Origin: JALEFZ01 sp039817415
Lineage (GTDB): Bacteria; Bacteroidota; Bacteroidia; J057
Length of the DNA: 50,360 bases
Direction: 5' to 3'
NCBI GenBank assembly: GCA_039817415.1
Contig: JBCBVV010000047.1
Span: 1-50,360, forward strand
The notes under the pieces are model-generated. The model was not told where the DNA came from. It did not search any database and was given only the letters and a program-made list of their open reading frames with translations. The position numbers and the translations under genes were made by a program. How positions within the stretch are numbered: position 1 is the first letter of the stretch; each line of letters starts with the position of its first letter. This document shows, in pieces, positions 7,534-15,994 of the stretch.

Positions 7534-8685
7534 ATGACCCTGACCAACCTTCAACAAGAATTTGCTCACCTTTTGCTCGATCGCCCCATATGGATTAAAG
7601 CCCCTGGCCGTATCAACCTCATTGGAGAACATACAGACTATAATCATGGATTTGTTTTTCCTGCTGCTATAGACAACCAGATTGCCTTTGGAATTTCCAA
7701 GCATGACCAAGAAGGAGTTGCAAGCATTCACTCAGCAAACCTAACAGACAAGGTAGATTTTTCCCTGGGGCACCTAGACCTTGAAGAAAGAGGATGGGTA
7801 AAATACCTTCAGGCCTTGTTGCAGGTTTGGATGGAAAAAGGCTATCCCACAGAAGGATTTCGGATGGTATTTGGGGGAAATATTCCAATTGGAGCGGGTC
7901 TTTCTTCTTCTGCTGCCATGGGAACTGGTTTACTTTTTGGGCTAGGCCACATGCACGGAATCGAGCTTGATAGATGGGATATTGCCAAAATGGCTCAGGC
8001 TGCAGAGCATAAAATCGGTGCCAACGTAGGCATCATGGATCAATTTGCTGTCCTTTTTGGAAAGATGGACAAGGCAATGGTACTGGACTGCCGAGATCAT
8101 ACCTTTGAGTATTTTCCCATTCATCTTCCAGATCATGAGCTTGTCCTTATCAATACAAAAGTAAGCCACTCTCTTGCTGAGTCAGCCTACAATGACAGAA
8201 GAGCCGCTTGTGAATCTGTCCTAGCTTGGTTTAAGGAAAAAGATTCCAGCATAAGTACCCTAAGAGATATTAGCTCTGAAATGCTAGCGGCCAATCGTTC
8301 CTCCATTGATCCTATCAAGTTTAAAAGGGTTTGGAATGTGCTCCAGGAAAACCGCAGGGTATTCGAAGCATCGGATTCACTCAAAGCAAATGACCTAAAT
8401 CGCCTTGGGAAACTCTTGTATGAAGCTCATGAGGGCTTGAGCAAAGACTACGAAGTGAGTTGTAAAGAACTTGATATACTGGTTGATCTGGCCAAGAAGG
8501 AAGAAGCAGTTCTAGGAGCAAGGATGATGGGAGGCGGATTTGGAGGTTGTACATTAAACCTCATGAAAAAATCGGGTGCTGATGCAGCCATTCAACGAAT
8601 CATGGCATCTTATGAAGAAACAACTCAATTGAAACCAGAGGTTTACCGAGTAAAAATTGGTGAAGGTGTTCATCTTGCTGAGTAA
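7534..8685 (+). CDS. galK: Galactokinase
   Basis: Phosphorylates galactose to galactose-1-phosphate with ATP, the first committed step of the Leloir pathway, in the cytoplasm. All three GHMP-kinase signatures are present. The galactokinase motif GRINLIGEHTDYN is near residue 25, the ATP-binding glycine loop is NIPIGAGLSSSAA, the catalytic Asp lies in ANVGIMDQF, and the C-terminal motif is MMGGGFGGC. The length, about 383 residues, is normal. I chose ATG 7534; an in-frame GTG at 7519 would add five residues, but neither has a clear ribosome site. No galT, galE or galM is adjacent, though the secreted beta-galactosidase at 42779 could supply galactose. The next gene (8787) is a lipoprotein without obvious link. 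Confidence 0.95.
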   Translation: MTLTNLQQEFAHLLLDRPIWIKAPGRINLIGEHTDYNHGFVFPAAIDNQIAFGISKHDQEGVASIHSANLTDKVDFSLGHLDLEERGWVKYLQALLQVWMEKGYPTEGFRMVFGGNIPIGAGLSSSAAMGTGLLFGLGHMHGIELDRWDIAKMAQAAEHKIGANVGIMDQFAVLFGKMDKAMVLDCRDHTFEYFPIHLPDHELVLINTKVSHSLAESAYNDRRAACESVLAWFKEKDSSISTLRDISSEMLAANRSSIDPIKFKRVWNVLQENRRVFEASDSLKANDLNRLGKLLYEAHEGLSKDYEVSCKELDILVDLAKKEEAVLGARMMGGGFGGCTLNLMKKSGADAAIQRIMASYEETTQLKPEVYRVKIGEGVHLAE

Positions 8686-8786
8686 AAATGAAAGTTCGTG
8701 TTCATAAATCGATCATAAGTGCTTATCTCCCAGAGGATTTTCCAAGAAAATACATCAACTTTACAACTGTAATAATCAAACAACCT

Positions 8787-9356
8787 ATGAACAAATTACT
8801 TTTTTGGGGACTGGTCATTCTCATTAGCCTTTCTGCCTGTGATAACGCTTCATTGACCCCTGCACCTACGGTAGATCCTCCATTGGAGAGTCTAAGCTAT
8901 GATGGCCCGAATGAAAATGCGCCAGAATTTGATCCGGGTACTTATGAAGGAGCAGTCAGATTCCCTAGTAATATTATATCCGCATTTGAAGGACAGAGAT
9001 TGGAAAAAGTACAGTATTATATGGCTGCCAAACCTTCTTCAGTTACCATTAAGGTTTATTTGAAGTCGGATGACAATATCCCCGATTCTCTGGTGTATTC
9101 TGCGGCAGTAACCAGCGAGGTAACGGCTAATTCTTGGAATGAGCATACCCTCAGCAATCCTTTGACCCTAGATAGAAATGATCTTTGGGTTTCTGTGAAG
9201 TTTTCCCATGTAGATACCCTTCGATCTCTTGGATGTGATGAGGGACCTGCAGCATCGAATGGAGATTGGGTGCTGTTAGGAGGAGGCTGGACTACGCTCA
9301 GAAATGCTGGTCCAAATATCAACTGGAATATCAGGGCGATCATTGGTCCATCTTAA
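8787..9356 (+). CDS. Small lipoprotein with beta-sandwich-like domain, unknown function
   Basis: 189 residues from the ATG at 8787. A longer frame from 8688 is open, but the internal start gives a perfect lipoprotein signal (MNKLLFWGLVILISLSAC) and is preferred. After the lipidated Cys comes a Pro/Glu-rich linker. Then a domain of about 140 residues with short alternating strands (VTIKVYLKSDDN, NEHTLSNPLTLDRNDLWVSVKF) follows. This pattern is common to Bacteroidota secreted jelly-roll or fibronectin-like modules that bind or present something at the cell surface. No catalytic residues are recognisable. It is 101 bases behind galK and is closed by a strong terminator. Confidence 0.75.
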   Translation: MNKLLFWGLVILISLSACDNASLTPAPTVDPPLESLSYDGPNENAPEFDPGTYEGAVRFPSNIISAFEGQRLEKVQYYMAAKPSSVTIKVYLKSDDNIPDSLVYSAAVTSEVTANSWNEHTLSNPLTLDRNDLWVSVKFSHVDTLRSLGCDEGPAASNGDWVLLGGGWTTLRNAGPNINWNIRAIIGPS

Positions 9357-9382
9357 TGATGAGAACCAACTCATAATGATAA

Positions 9383-9418
9383 AAAAAGGCCGATAATGTT
9401 TGTTATCGGCCTTTTTGA
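9383..9418. terminator. Bidirectional intrinsic terminator
   Basis: A 14-bp perfect stem (9383-9396 with 9403-9416; core GGCCGATAA/TTATCGGCC) has a 6-base loop and A/T runs on both sides. It separates the convergent lipoprotein and FKBP genes. Confidence 0.92.
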
Positions 9419-9429
9419 TTGATCCTATT

Positions 9430-9879
9430 TTATTGAACGTCGAAGAGCTCCACCTCAAAGATCAAAACTGCGTCTCCAGGTATGCTTGGAGGACTCCCCT
9501 GGCTTCCATACCCTAGTTCAGATGGAATGTAAAGGGTTCCTTTTCCCCCTTCTCTTAGCTTTGGAATACCCAACTGCCATCCCAAAATCACTCTGCTTAA
9601 AGAAAAGGTAGCTTTTTCATTTCGGGCGTACGAGGAGTCGAATACATCTCCATTTTCTAACAGCCTTCCTTCATAATGAACTGTTACGGTAGAGGAAAAG
9701 TCAGGACGGCTTCCCGTTCCTTCTCTTTCGATGGTATAGTACAAGCCATCATCTGTTTTCTCAGCTGTGATATTATTTTCTGCGAGGAAGTCCTCAATTA
9801 AGCCTTCATCAACGACAGATTGGTTTTCACAACCCAGAAAAAGTACTGCCCCTAAGACACAGTATAGTAGAAATCTCAT
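9430..9879 (-). CDS. FKBP-type peptidyl-prolyl cis-trans isomerase lipoprotein
   Basis: 149 residues. The lipoprotein signal ends at LFLGC, so the protein is membrane-anchored on the periplasmic side or outer membrane. A short helical linker (about 25-40) precedes one FKBP domain (about 45-149). Ligand-pocket residues of FKBPs are visible: YEG, GDVFDSS, the Trp of ILGWQLGIPKLREGGKG, the GYGSQGSPPSIPGDA loop and the final FEVELFDV strand. It should speed proline isomerisation in exported proteins. In Bacteroidota such lipoproteins are often linked to gliding/T9SS (GldI-like); this copy is not near gld genes, so that role is only a possibility. It is monocistronic. Confidence 0.92.
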   Translation of the reverse strand: MRFLLYCVLGAVLFLGCENQSVVDEGLIEDFLAENNITAEKTDDGLYYTIEREGTGSRPDFSSTVTVHYEGRLLENGDVFDSSYARNEKATFSLSRVILGWQLGIPKLREGGKGTLYIPSELGYGSQGSPPSIPGDAVLIFEVELFDVQ

Positions 9880-9982
9880 GTTTGTTAGTTTTTTTGATTA
9901 ACGACAAAAATAAACAAGAAGTACCTAACTCCGATTGTATTAGACGAATATTATGTTGCAAATGCTTTGTTTGCTAGAATTT

Positions 9983-9990
9983 TACATTTG
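9983..9990 (+). promoter_or_regulatory. Candidate -7 promoter element for the Omp28-like gene
   Basis: TACATTTG matches TAnnTTTG exactly and lies 64 bases before the ATG at 10054. The nearest upstream TTG (9956-9958) is 24 bases away, longer than the usual 19-21, so the -33 element is uncertain. Confidence 0.35.
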
Positions 9991-10053
9991 TCACAAGAGA
10001 GACAAGCTCGCATCTGACATTGAGTATATTTTGCCAAAATTTACCATTCATAT

Positions 10054-11244
10054 ATGAAGAGACTAATATTTGTTGTTGCTGTCCTTCTTGTAAGCCTACC
10101 TTCACAAGGTCAGTACGCTCCACAGTATCAACTTCTGGAACATTTCACCAACACGAGATGTGTTTTGTGCCCAGCCAGAAACCAAGCTATGTACCAAACC
10201 ATTGCCAGCAATCCTGGATATGTACACTTGGTGAGTTACCATCCTCCTGTTCCCTATCAAAACGATGTTTTTTATGTAGCCAATCCTGTTCCTCAGGAAA
10301 CAAGAAGACAACATTATGGTGTACCAGGAACCCCGCAGGCTTTCTTAAGAGGAGCCAATTCCCAATCTGGCACCACCCTATTGCCTACTTCTAAGGTAAA
10401 CGCTGCCAAAGCAGACACAGCTGGAATTGACATTCAACTTGATGAAACCCTAACTCAGGGGGATATCCAAGTGCTAGTAAATGTCAGAACGGTTAACGAG
10501 GGAATTCTTCCTACTTCAGCCGATTATAGACTCTTTGTTATCCTGATAGAAGATTCAGTTGAATATTCTGCTCCAAATGGAGAAGACCTACATTTGAATA
10601 TTTTTAGAGAAGCCCTAACGGACATGGAAGGAGATATCATTTCTGCCCAGACCATGGGAGGAAGCACTCCGGTTTCTTTTACCTACACCTTGAACCAGGA
10701 TTGGGATGCCAATCATGTCCATGCTCTCGCCTTTATTTTCCACGATACTGATGGATTCATCAATTCTGGAAGAGCAGGAGATTTGCGTGTTAGTGTGTCC
10801 GCTTCAGCCTCTACCAATGGATCAGACGGTACGGCAATTGTAAGTGTTTCTGGTGGCTTGGCTCCTTACAGCTACCAATGGAATGATCCAGCTCAGCAAA
10901 CCACTGCGACTGCCAGCAATTTGGGGGCAGGAGAATACCTAGTCAATGTTACCGATCAAAATGGACTTACCTTCCAGGAAAAAGTAACCATTGAAGGAGT
11001 GGCCACCTCCAACCTAGAATTGATCAATCCTTTTGACCTAAAATCTTATGACAACTGGGTTTGGGCAGAAGACTTACTAGGAGAGGCGAAAATCAGAGTC
11101 ATAGATCTTAGAGGACAGCTTGTTTACCAAACTGGAATCAACGGAAGTGAGAAATTTAAACTACCTGAATTTGGATCTGGAATTTATGTGATTGAGCTTT
11201 CTCAAAGAGAAGCTGTTTCCAGAATCAAGGCAAGACTTCGCTAA
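10054..11244 (+). CDS. T9SS-secreted Omp28/thioredoxin-like protein with SprB-like repeat
   Basis: 396 residues in three parts. A signal peptide (1-20) is followed by an Omp28-type domain (about 22-250) with a CxxC at C36-V-L-C39 inside HFTNTRCVLCPA, and the cis-Pro-like motif YGVPGTPQAFLRG typical of thioredoxin folds. A SprB-like repeat (about 255-315, GGLAPYSYQWNDPAQQTT...NLGAGEYLVNVTDQNG) comes next. The C-terminus (about 330-396) ends like a T9SS type A sorting domain (IRVIDLRGQLVY...GSGIYVIEL...KARLR), although the usual YPNP entry motif is missing. I infer secretion or attachment to the cell surface and a possible thiol-disulfide role; redox activity is not certain. A bidirectional terminator follows. 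Confidence 0.85.
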   Translation: MKRLIFVVAVLLVSLPSQGQYAPQYQLLEHFTNTRCVLCPARNQAMYQTIASNPGYVHLVSYHPPVPYQNDVFYVANPVPQETRRQHYGVPGTPQAFLRGANSQSGTTLLPTSKVNAAKADTAGIDIQLDETLTQGDIQVLVNVRTVNEGILPTSADYRLFVILIEDSVEYSAPNGEDLHLNIFREALTDMEGDIISAQTMGGSTPVSFTYTLNQDWDANHVHALAFIFHDTDGFINSGRAGDLRVSVSASASTNGSDGTAIVSVSGGLAPYSYQWNDPAQQTTATASNLGAGEYLVNVTDQNGLTFQEKVTIEGVATSNLELINPFDLKSYDNWVWAEDLLGEAKIRVIDLRGQLVYQTGINGSEKFKLPEFGSGIYVIELSQREAVSRIKARLR

Positions 11245-11266
11245 AGATTCTTACACATCAATCTAT

Positions 11267-11306
11267 AAAATACCCCTTCTGAGCTGTCTTAGAAGGGGTA
11301 TTTTCA
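11267..11306. terminator. Bidirectional intrinsic terminator
   Basis: AAAATACCCCTTCT (11267-11280) pairs perfectly with AGAAGGGGTATTTT (11291-11304) around a 10-base loop. It lies between the convergent Omp28-like and aldo/keto reductase genes. Confidence 0.88.
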
Positions 11307-11328
11307 TCAAGGATGTAGAGGAATACGA

Positions 11329-12348
11329 TCAGGGATGTTTCCTTCCATACGCCTCAATCATTCTGTAGGGATATAACTCAGGCATTTTGCTTGCCTCATC
11401 TAGCATATACATTTCCTCATCATTTAGGTTGATCTCAGCAGCTCCCATATTGTCTACAAACTGTTCCATGGTCCTGACACCTAGAATTACGGAACTAACG
11501 TTGGGCTTTTCTCTTAACCAAGCCAATGCAACTTGTGGATAAGAGACCTGACGCTCTGCTGCAATATTTCCAAGGACCTCAAGTATGTTCCAATTTTTCT
11601 CCGTGCTCCTTCTTTCCCAGGATTCTTCATGAGTTTCGTCCGTAGCTCCTATTCTTCCTTCAGTTATGCTGCTCGGGCGCTGATCCTTCCGATATTTTCC
11701 CGAAAGAAAACCACCACCTAGCGGCCCCCATGGGCATAGTCCCAGGCCTTCATGTTCAAAAAGGTCGGTAAACTCATATTCCAAATCCCTTTTGACAAGA
11801 CTGTATTGGTATTGAGCTGCGATAAACCTATGGTATCCCAGTTGGTCAGCAAGACCAAGGGCCTTCATCACTTGCCAAGCTTTATAGTTGCTCACCCCCA
11901 AGTAGCGAACCTTACCTGAGGTTACGACATCATCTAGAGCCCGCATGCTTTCCTCCAAAGGCGTGAATTCGTCCCAACAGTGAACATATAATAAGTCGAT
12001 GTAATCGGTATCCAGCCGCTTGAGAGATTGGTCGACGGAATCAATAATATTGAAGCGAGACAGGCCAAAGTGATTGGGACCAGATTGGGTAGGGAAGTTA
12101 CATTTAGTGGCCAGTACAACCTGATCACGAACTCCCTTTATCGCACTTCCTGTGATTTCCTCTGAAGCTCCTCCGGCATAGGCATTGGCTGTATCAATGT
12201 GATTTCCTCCCGCATCTAAATACGCCTGAATGATTTTTCGCGCCTCATCAGCTGGGGTTCCTCTGCCTGCTGTTTCACCAAAAATCATGGTTCCAAGACA
12301 TAGATCCGAAACAAAAATGCCAGATCTGCCCAATTGTTTGTAATTCAT
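11329..12348 (-). CDS. Aldo/keto reductase
   Basis: 339 residues, a full-length NAD(P)H-dependent aldo/keto reductase of the YajO/YdjG (Kvbeta-like) group. The catalytic tetrad is visible: Asp and Tyr in HIDTANAYAGGASEE, Lys in VVLATKCNF and His in LLYVHCWDEF. The C-terminal cofactor region reads ASSVILGVRT-like (NVSSVILGVRTMEQF). It reduces aldehydes or ketones in the cytoplasm, but the substrate cannot be told from sequence. It is 40 bases downstream of the DUF3142-like lipoprotein gene on the same strand and could be co-transcribed, though a functional link is not evident. Confidence 0.93.
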   Translation of the reverse strand: MNYKQLGRSGIFVSDLCLGTMIFGETAGRGTPADEARKIIQAYLDAGGNHIDTANAYAGGASEEITGSAIKGVRDQVVLATKCNFPTQSGPNHFGLSRFNIIDSVDQSLKRLDTDYIDLLYVHCWDEFTPLEESMRALDDVVTSGKVRYLGVSNYKAWQVMKALGLADQLGYHRFIAAQYQYSLVKRDLEYEFTDLFEHEGLGLCPWGPLGGGFLSGKYRKDQRPSSITEGRIGATDETHEESWERRSTEKNWNILEVLGNIAAERQVSYPQVALAWLREKPNVSSVILGVRTMEQFVDNMGAAEINLNDEEMYMLDEASKMPELYPYRMIEAYGRKHP

Positions 12349-12387
12349 TCTGTGCGATTATTTGTGGAAATGAAGAATGAATTACTC

Positions 12388-13425
12388 CTATTTTTCAGTC
12401 ATATTCAAATCGCTAAACCATCTTTTTAGCAAACTAGCAGGATAACGCTCTGGGAAGGAAGGATCATAATCTACCAGGCAAATATCGAGTGTATCCAATC
12501 GATTGAAAGCCTTGATAACATTCCACAAATCCTTTATATGCTGGTTTGAATAGGGTGTCAATCGAATAAAATCTCCCTTTCTAAGATACTGCCCCTTGAA
12601 ATAAGCATTCTCTTCCACCTTAATCACATTGCTTACCTGAGAAAACTCCCCCTGGCCTTCAATTTCATGTTGTGTAATGGTCGGGAAAGCAACTACCGGC
12701 TTTTTATTTCTAACCAATAAGCCCCAATTACCCAATGGAACCATGATTTCTACTTTGGTTCCATATGCCATCAAATTCATCAAGTAGGGTCGAATAAACT
12801 CAGCTTCAATGGGACTTAAGTTCTCTCCATATGCGGCGATATCCAAGGTATTTACCAAACGAAGAAAGACCTTGTCAACCGGAGGTCTGCCTACGGTATC
12901 CTGATACCTAAAGTAATGCAAAGGCACCACTGCTGATAATTCGCGGATACCAGGATCATAACTCGTCCTGATGTCTTGCAACACATTAAAGTAAGCTTCT
13001 CTCGTATCAGGGCTCCACTCGCAGTCAACCACCAATTCTCTCAAGCTCAAGGAATCTGTAACCAAGTTTAGGTGCTGAGAGATTCGTTTTCCCAATGAGG
13101 CCAACTGAGTGGAATCGCATTGCAAAAAAAGCCTGTTGGAAAGTTTTATGACAGGTACAACCTTTTTACCCGTTTCTTTTTTTCTGACTAAGGGCAAGGT
13201 TGAAAGGGGTACAGCATCCCTCACATCTTCATTGTAGTCAACCTGAAAGGTATGAATGTAAAGTTTATGTCCATTGAGATCATCTACATAGGAATGAGTA
13301 GCTTCATCTAGGGAAAATAGTTTTTTCCCACCCATGAGGCTGAATTCAATTTCGGGCCCTTGCACTTGCCTACATGACAAGAAGGCAAACAAAGGAATAA
13401 GCAGGGACAAGAAGTATAATTTCAT
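12388..13425 (-). CDS. Lipoprotein, possibly DUF3142-like TIM-barrel
   Basis: 345 residues from the ATG at 13425; a TTG at 13440 would add five residues but is not needed. The signal peptide ends in a lipobox FLSC. The middle part contains a strand ending LVVDCEWSPDTREAYFNVLQ, followed by VVPLHYFRYQD and VFLRLVNTLD. The spacing of strand, Asp/Glu and a Tyr-rich helix recalls the DUF3142 family, thought to be glycosidase-like TIM barrels; this is a memory-based guess. Acidic residues in VDCEWS could be catalytic. It sits in a minus-strand series (mscS, mnmD, this gene, aldo/keto reductase) with short gaps of 40-90 bases. The substrate is unknown. Confidence 0.72.
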   Translation of the reverse strand: MKLYFLSLLIPLFAFLSCRQVQGPEIEFSLMGGKKLFSLDEATHSYVDDLNGHKLYIHTFQVDYNEDVRDAVPLSTLPLVRKKETGKKVVPVIKLSNRLFLQCDSTQLASLGKRISQHLNLVTDSLSLRELVVDCEWSPDTREAYFNVLQDIRTSYDPGIRELSAVVPLHYFRYQDTVGRPPVDKVFLRLVNTLDIAAYGENLSPIEAEFIRPYLMNLMAYGTKVEIMVPLGNWGLLVRNKKPVVAFPTITQHEIEGQGEFSQVSNVIKVEENAYFKGQYLRKGDFIRLTPYSNQHIKDLWNVIKAFNRLDTLDICLVDYDPSFPERYPASLLKRWFSDLNMTEK

Positions 13426-13505
13426 GGAGTTAGACTTCAAAATCTATCCAAAAGTTAGAAGGAATTCCGAAAAACGCGATAAATCTGAGACAGAAACGAT
13501 TATTT

Positions 13506-14204
13506 TTATGCATTACCAGTTTTAAATGCGCGAATCATCTCTCTTTTTCGTGGCGGACCTGGAATTTTCTCCACCTCAAATCCAGCTTTCAACAAGGCTC
13601 GCCTCACATCTCCCTTCGCAGAATAGGTTGTAAATATGGCGCCATCGTTACACCAATGATAAATTTTCGCCATGACTTCTTCACTCCACAGATAAGCCTG
13701 TGAACTTGGCGCAAAAGCATCAAAATAAATCAAGTCAAAGGCTGATGAAGGCTCAAAGGATAGCAGATCTCCTTCTACTTTGTTCAGGATAAAATCATCC
13801 GCAAGGGGGACATTTTCGTTCCAAACTGCCTGATGCAGGGCTTCAAAAAGCTCCTTTGCGCCCTCTTTTTCTACAAAATTACCATAATTGAGTTGGCTCC
13901 AGGCTTCCTCAGGAACTGGATACTTTTCAAGAGAGGTATAGTGAATTTTTCTATTTCCTTTATACAATTGGGTCAACATCGCATTAAGCCCCGTTCCGAA
14001 TCCCATCTCAAAAATGGCGATGGGTTGATCCTTTCCTTCCTCAAATTGAAAAAGACCAGAATCTAGAAAGACATGCATGGATTCAGCTAAGGCACCATGG
14101 ATAGAATGATAGTGCTCATCAAAGTCTGGGGCCCAGAGGGTGGAAGAACCGTCACCTGATTCAACCACCTCAATCTTCGGAATAAATTTCTCCTCTTTCT
14201 CCAA
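13506..14204 (-). CDS. mnmD: tRNA (5-methylaminomethyl-2-thiouridine) methyltransferase, stand-alone MnmD
   Basis: 232 residues, the size of the methyltransferase half of MnmC without the FAD oxidase half; the stand-alone form is usual in Bacteroidota. It finishes mnm5s2U34 in the wobble position of tRNAs for Lys, Glu and Gln, using S-adenosylmethionine. The family motifs are present: TLWAPDFDEHYHSIHGA near residue 22, the SAM-binding EMGFGTGLNAML, LIYFDAFAPSSQAYLW, and IFTTYSAKGDVRRALLKAGF followed by GPPRKREM. The start appears to be TTG at 14204, because the frame is closed by TAA six bases upstream and no ATG occurs before the first motif; a GTG at codon 13 is an alternative. It follows the mscS gene by 90 bases. 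Confidence 0.9.
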   Translation of the reverse strand: MEKEEKFIPKIEVVESGDGSSTLWAPDFDEHYHSIHGALAESMHVFLDSGLFQFEEGKDQPIAIFEMGFGTGLNAMLTQLYKGNRKIHYTSLEKYPVPEEAWSQLNYGNFVEKEGAKELFEALHQAVWNENVPLADDFILNKVEGDLLSFEPSSAFDLIYFDAFAPSSQAYLWSEEVMAKIYHWCNDGAIFTTYSAKGDVRRALLKAGFEVEKIPGPPRKREMIRAFKTGNA

Positions 14205-14294
14205 CTGTTATTTTCCTTTTGGTCTAAAAAAAGAGGGAAAGGCCTGACTTGTTGTGCAGCAACCTTATCCCTCATGAAAAACTTATTTAAATAC

Positions 14295-15875
14295 CTAGTT
14301 ATTAGGCATTTGTTCGATGTATACCGAAGTAGATGGGAAGGCAAAGCCTACGTTCAGGCTTTCCGCCAATTTCATCACATCCACCAATATATCTTGTCTG
14401 GCTTTCAGCCAATCTCCGTATTCAACCGTATTGAATATCACTGCGAAGAATACCTCCAATGAAGAACTTCCCATTTCATTGAACTGCACCGTAACTGACT
14501 CATCAAGTGAATTAGGATGCGCAATGGCAATTTCTCTTACCCCTTCTACAAATTTCTCGATGGTCCCTACAGGAGTTCCGTAAGTGAGGCCAAAGGTAGT
14601 TCCATATCTTCTGTAAGAACGCTCACCATGATTGGTGATGATTTCATCCACCAGCTTTCCATTAGGGATAGAAACTTGGGCTCCATCCAAGGCACGGATC
14701 CTTGTGGAGCGTAGGCCTACCTCTGTTACCACGCCAGATAGGCTAGAGGTAGCAATAAAGTCTCCTACCACAAAAGGTCTGTCAAAGAAAATAGCCAAAG
14801 AGCCAATGAAATTCTTTACCGTATCCTGCGCAGCCAATGCCAAAGCAAGACCACCAATAGAAATACCCGCCAGCAGGGCTGTTACATTTACTTCCAGGTT
14901 GGATAGAATAATGATGGCACCGAAGATACCCAACATCAATTTTGCCCCCTTTACCACAATAGGCAAGGCTTGGTCATCCATGTTATTGTCCGTGCGCATG
15001 GCGATCTTCTTAAAGATATCAGCCAACACATCAATGAATCTGATCAACACCATGATGCCGAAGTAAGGCGTAACGGCCTTGAGCAGCATAAACACTGGAC
15101 GGCTCACTCCAATCGGTAAAATCAGGGCAGGAACCAGATAATTGTTGATGATGATCAACAGGACGAAGTACGAAAGTGGCTTAGCCACTGGAGGAATGAG
15201 GTCTACGTTGACAGAAGTAGTACGGCTAATAATGGGTATAATAAACCGTCTCAATAAGAAGGCAAAAAGGATCCTTAAAACGATGAAGATCAAGACCGAA
15301 ATCACGATCACGATGAGGAAACCAAGATATTTCCAAATAGCAAGTCCTAGAAATTCCGCTTTGAGGAAATCCGGCATGATATCAATAGCCGCGCGTGTGG
15401 CATAGGGAATGGTTTGATTGTACAGCACCTCTATTGACCTCACAGATGCTTCCGAATATCTCCATTGAGGAGCTCCCCTTTCCTTGACCAGGTATATTTC
15501 GGGAAATTCATTGGGGAATAGGGTGTACCGATTGCTTCTATACACAGAATCCCAATGAAGAGGATTATCTGTGATGTATTCTGGTTTAATTTTGATTCCC
15601 TGAGCATCAAATAGTTCTTTTAGCTTGACCGCAAGCTCTTCCCTCTGCTCCTGTGAAATTCCAGAAGGAGAAAGGGCATCAGCGGCTAACTTGACATTGT
15701 ATTGGCCATCATTGTTGTTGAGGTAATAGAGATGACGGCTAACCGTTTGTCTGGGATTTGTCAGATCATAACGCGCTGCATTTTGCTGCGGTAAGGGCTG
15801 CTGGGCGAAAAGCAAACTCGTACTCAGGAAAAGGAGCAAAAATGCATACCCAAGTTGAATGCGAAGGGATTTCAT
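14295..15875 (-). CDS. Large MscS-family mechanosensitive ion channel
   Basis: 526 residues. A signal peptide (1-25, ending LLFAQ) and a periplasmic N-terminal domain of about 145 residues precede the membrane part. Membrane segments are visible near 175-210, 232-255, 260-285 and 315-350. The last is the glycine/alanine-rich pore helix (GISIGGLALALAAQDTVKN, 337-355), followed by the MscS beta domain with FFDRPFVVGDF and IPNGKLVDEIITNHGE. The channel should open under membrane tension and release solutes during osmotic downshock. A second, minimal MscS lies at 35026. It begins the minus-strand series with mnmD downstream, and its ATG is only about 120 bases from the divergent nuclease ATG. Confidence 0.92.
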   Translation of the reverse strand: MKSLRIQLGYAFLLLFLSTSLLFAQQPLPQQNAARYDLTNPRQTVSRHLYYLNNNDGQYNVKLAADALSPSGISQEQREELAVKLKELFDAQGIKIKPEYITDNPLHWDSVYRSNRYTLFPNEFPEIYLVKERGAPQWRYSEASVRSIEVLYNQTIPYATRAAIDIMPDFLKAEFLGLAIWKYLGFLIVIVISVLIFIVLRILFAFLLRRFIIPIISRTTSVNVDLIPPVAKPLSYFVLLIIINNYLVPALILPIGVSRPVFMLLKAVTPYFGIMVLIRFIDVLADIFKKIAMRTDNNMDDQALPIVVKGAKLMLGIFGAIIILSNLEVNVTALLAGISIGGLALALAAQDTVKNFIGSLAIFFDRPFVVGDFIATSSLSGVVTEVGLRSTRIRALDGAQVSIPNGKLVDEIITNHGERSYRRYGTTFGLTYGTPVGTIEKFVEGVREIAIAHPNSLDESVTVQFNEMGSSSLEVFFAVIFNTVEYGDWLKARQDILVDVMKLAESLNVGFAFPSTSVYIEQMPNN

Positions 15876-15994
15876 AAGGTCTTGTGTTTTTATTTGACAA
15901 GGCCAATTTAATGAATCTGCTTTATCCTTGCAGAATTCTCCTGATTATTTCATCTTTTGGTAGAGATTACCTTTTTGACACAACACCAACTTTC

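Noticed and set aside
8688..8786. Extended N-terminus of the lipoprotein gene from 8688
   Set aside because: It would bury the lipoprotein signal peptide that begins perfectly at the ATG at 8787.
10020..10394. A 124-codon plus-strand frame overlapping the Omp28-like gene
   Set aside because: It is Cys/Ser-rich in a way typical of a shifted frame and competes with a well-supported signal peptide and domain.
14317..15405. Plus-strand open frames inside the large MscS gene region
   Set aside because: They overlap the minus-strand channel gene with clear motifs and membrane helices, and their own sequences are low-complexity shadows.
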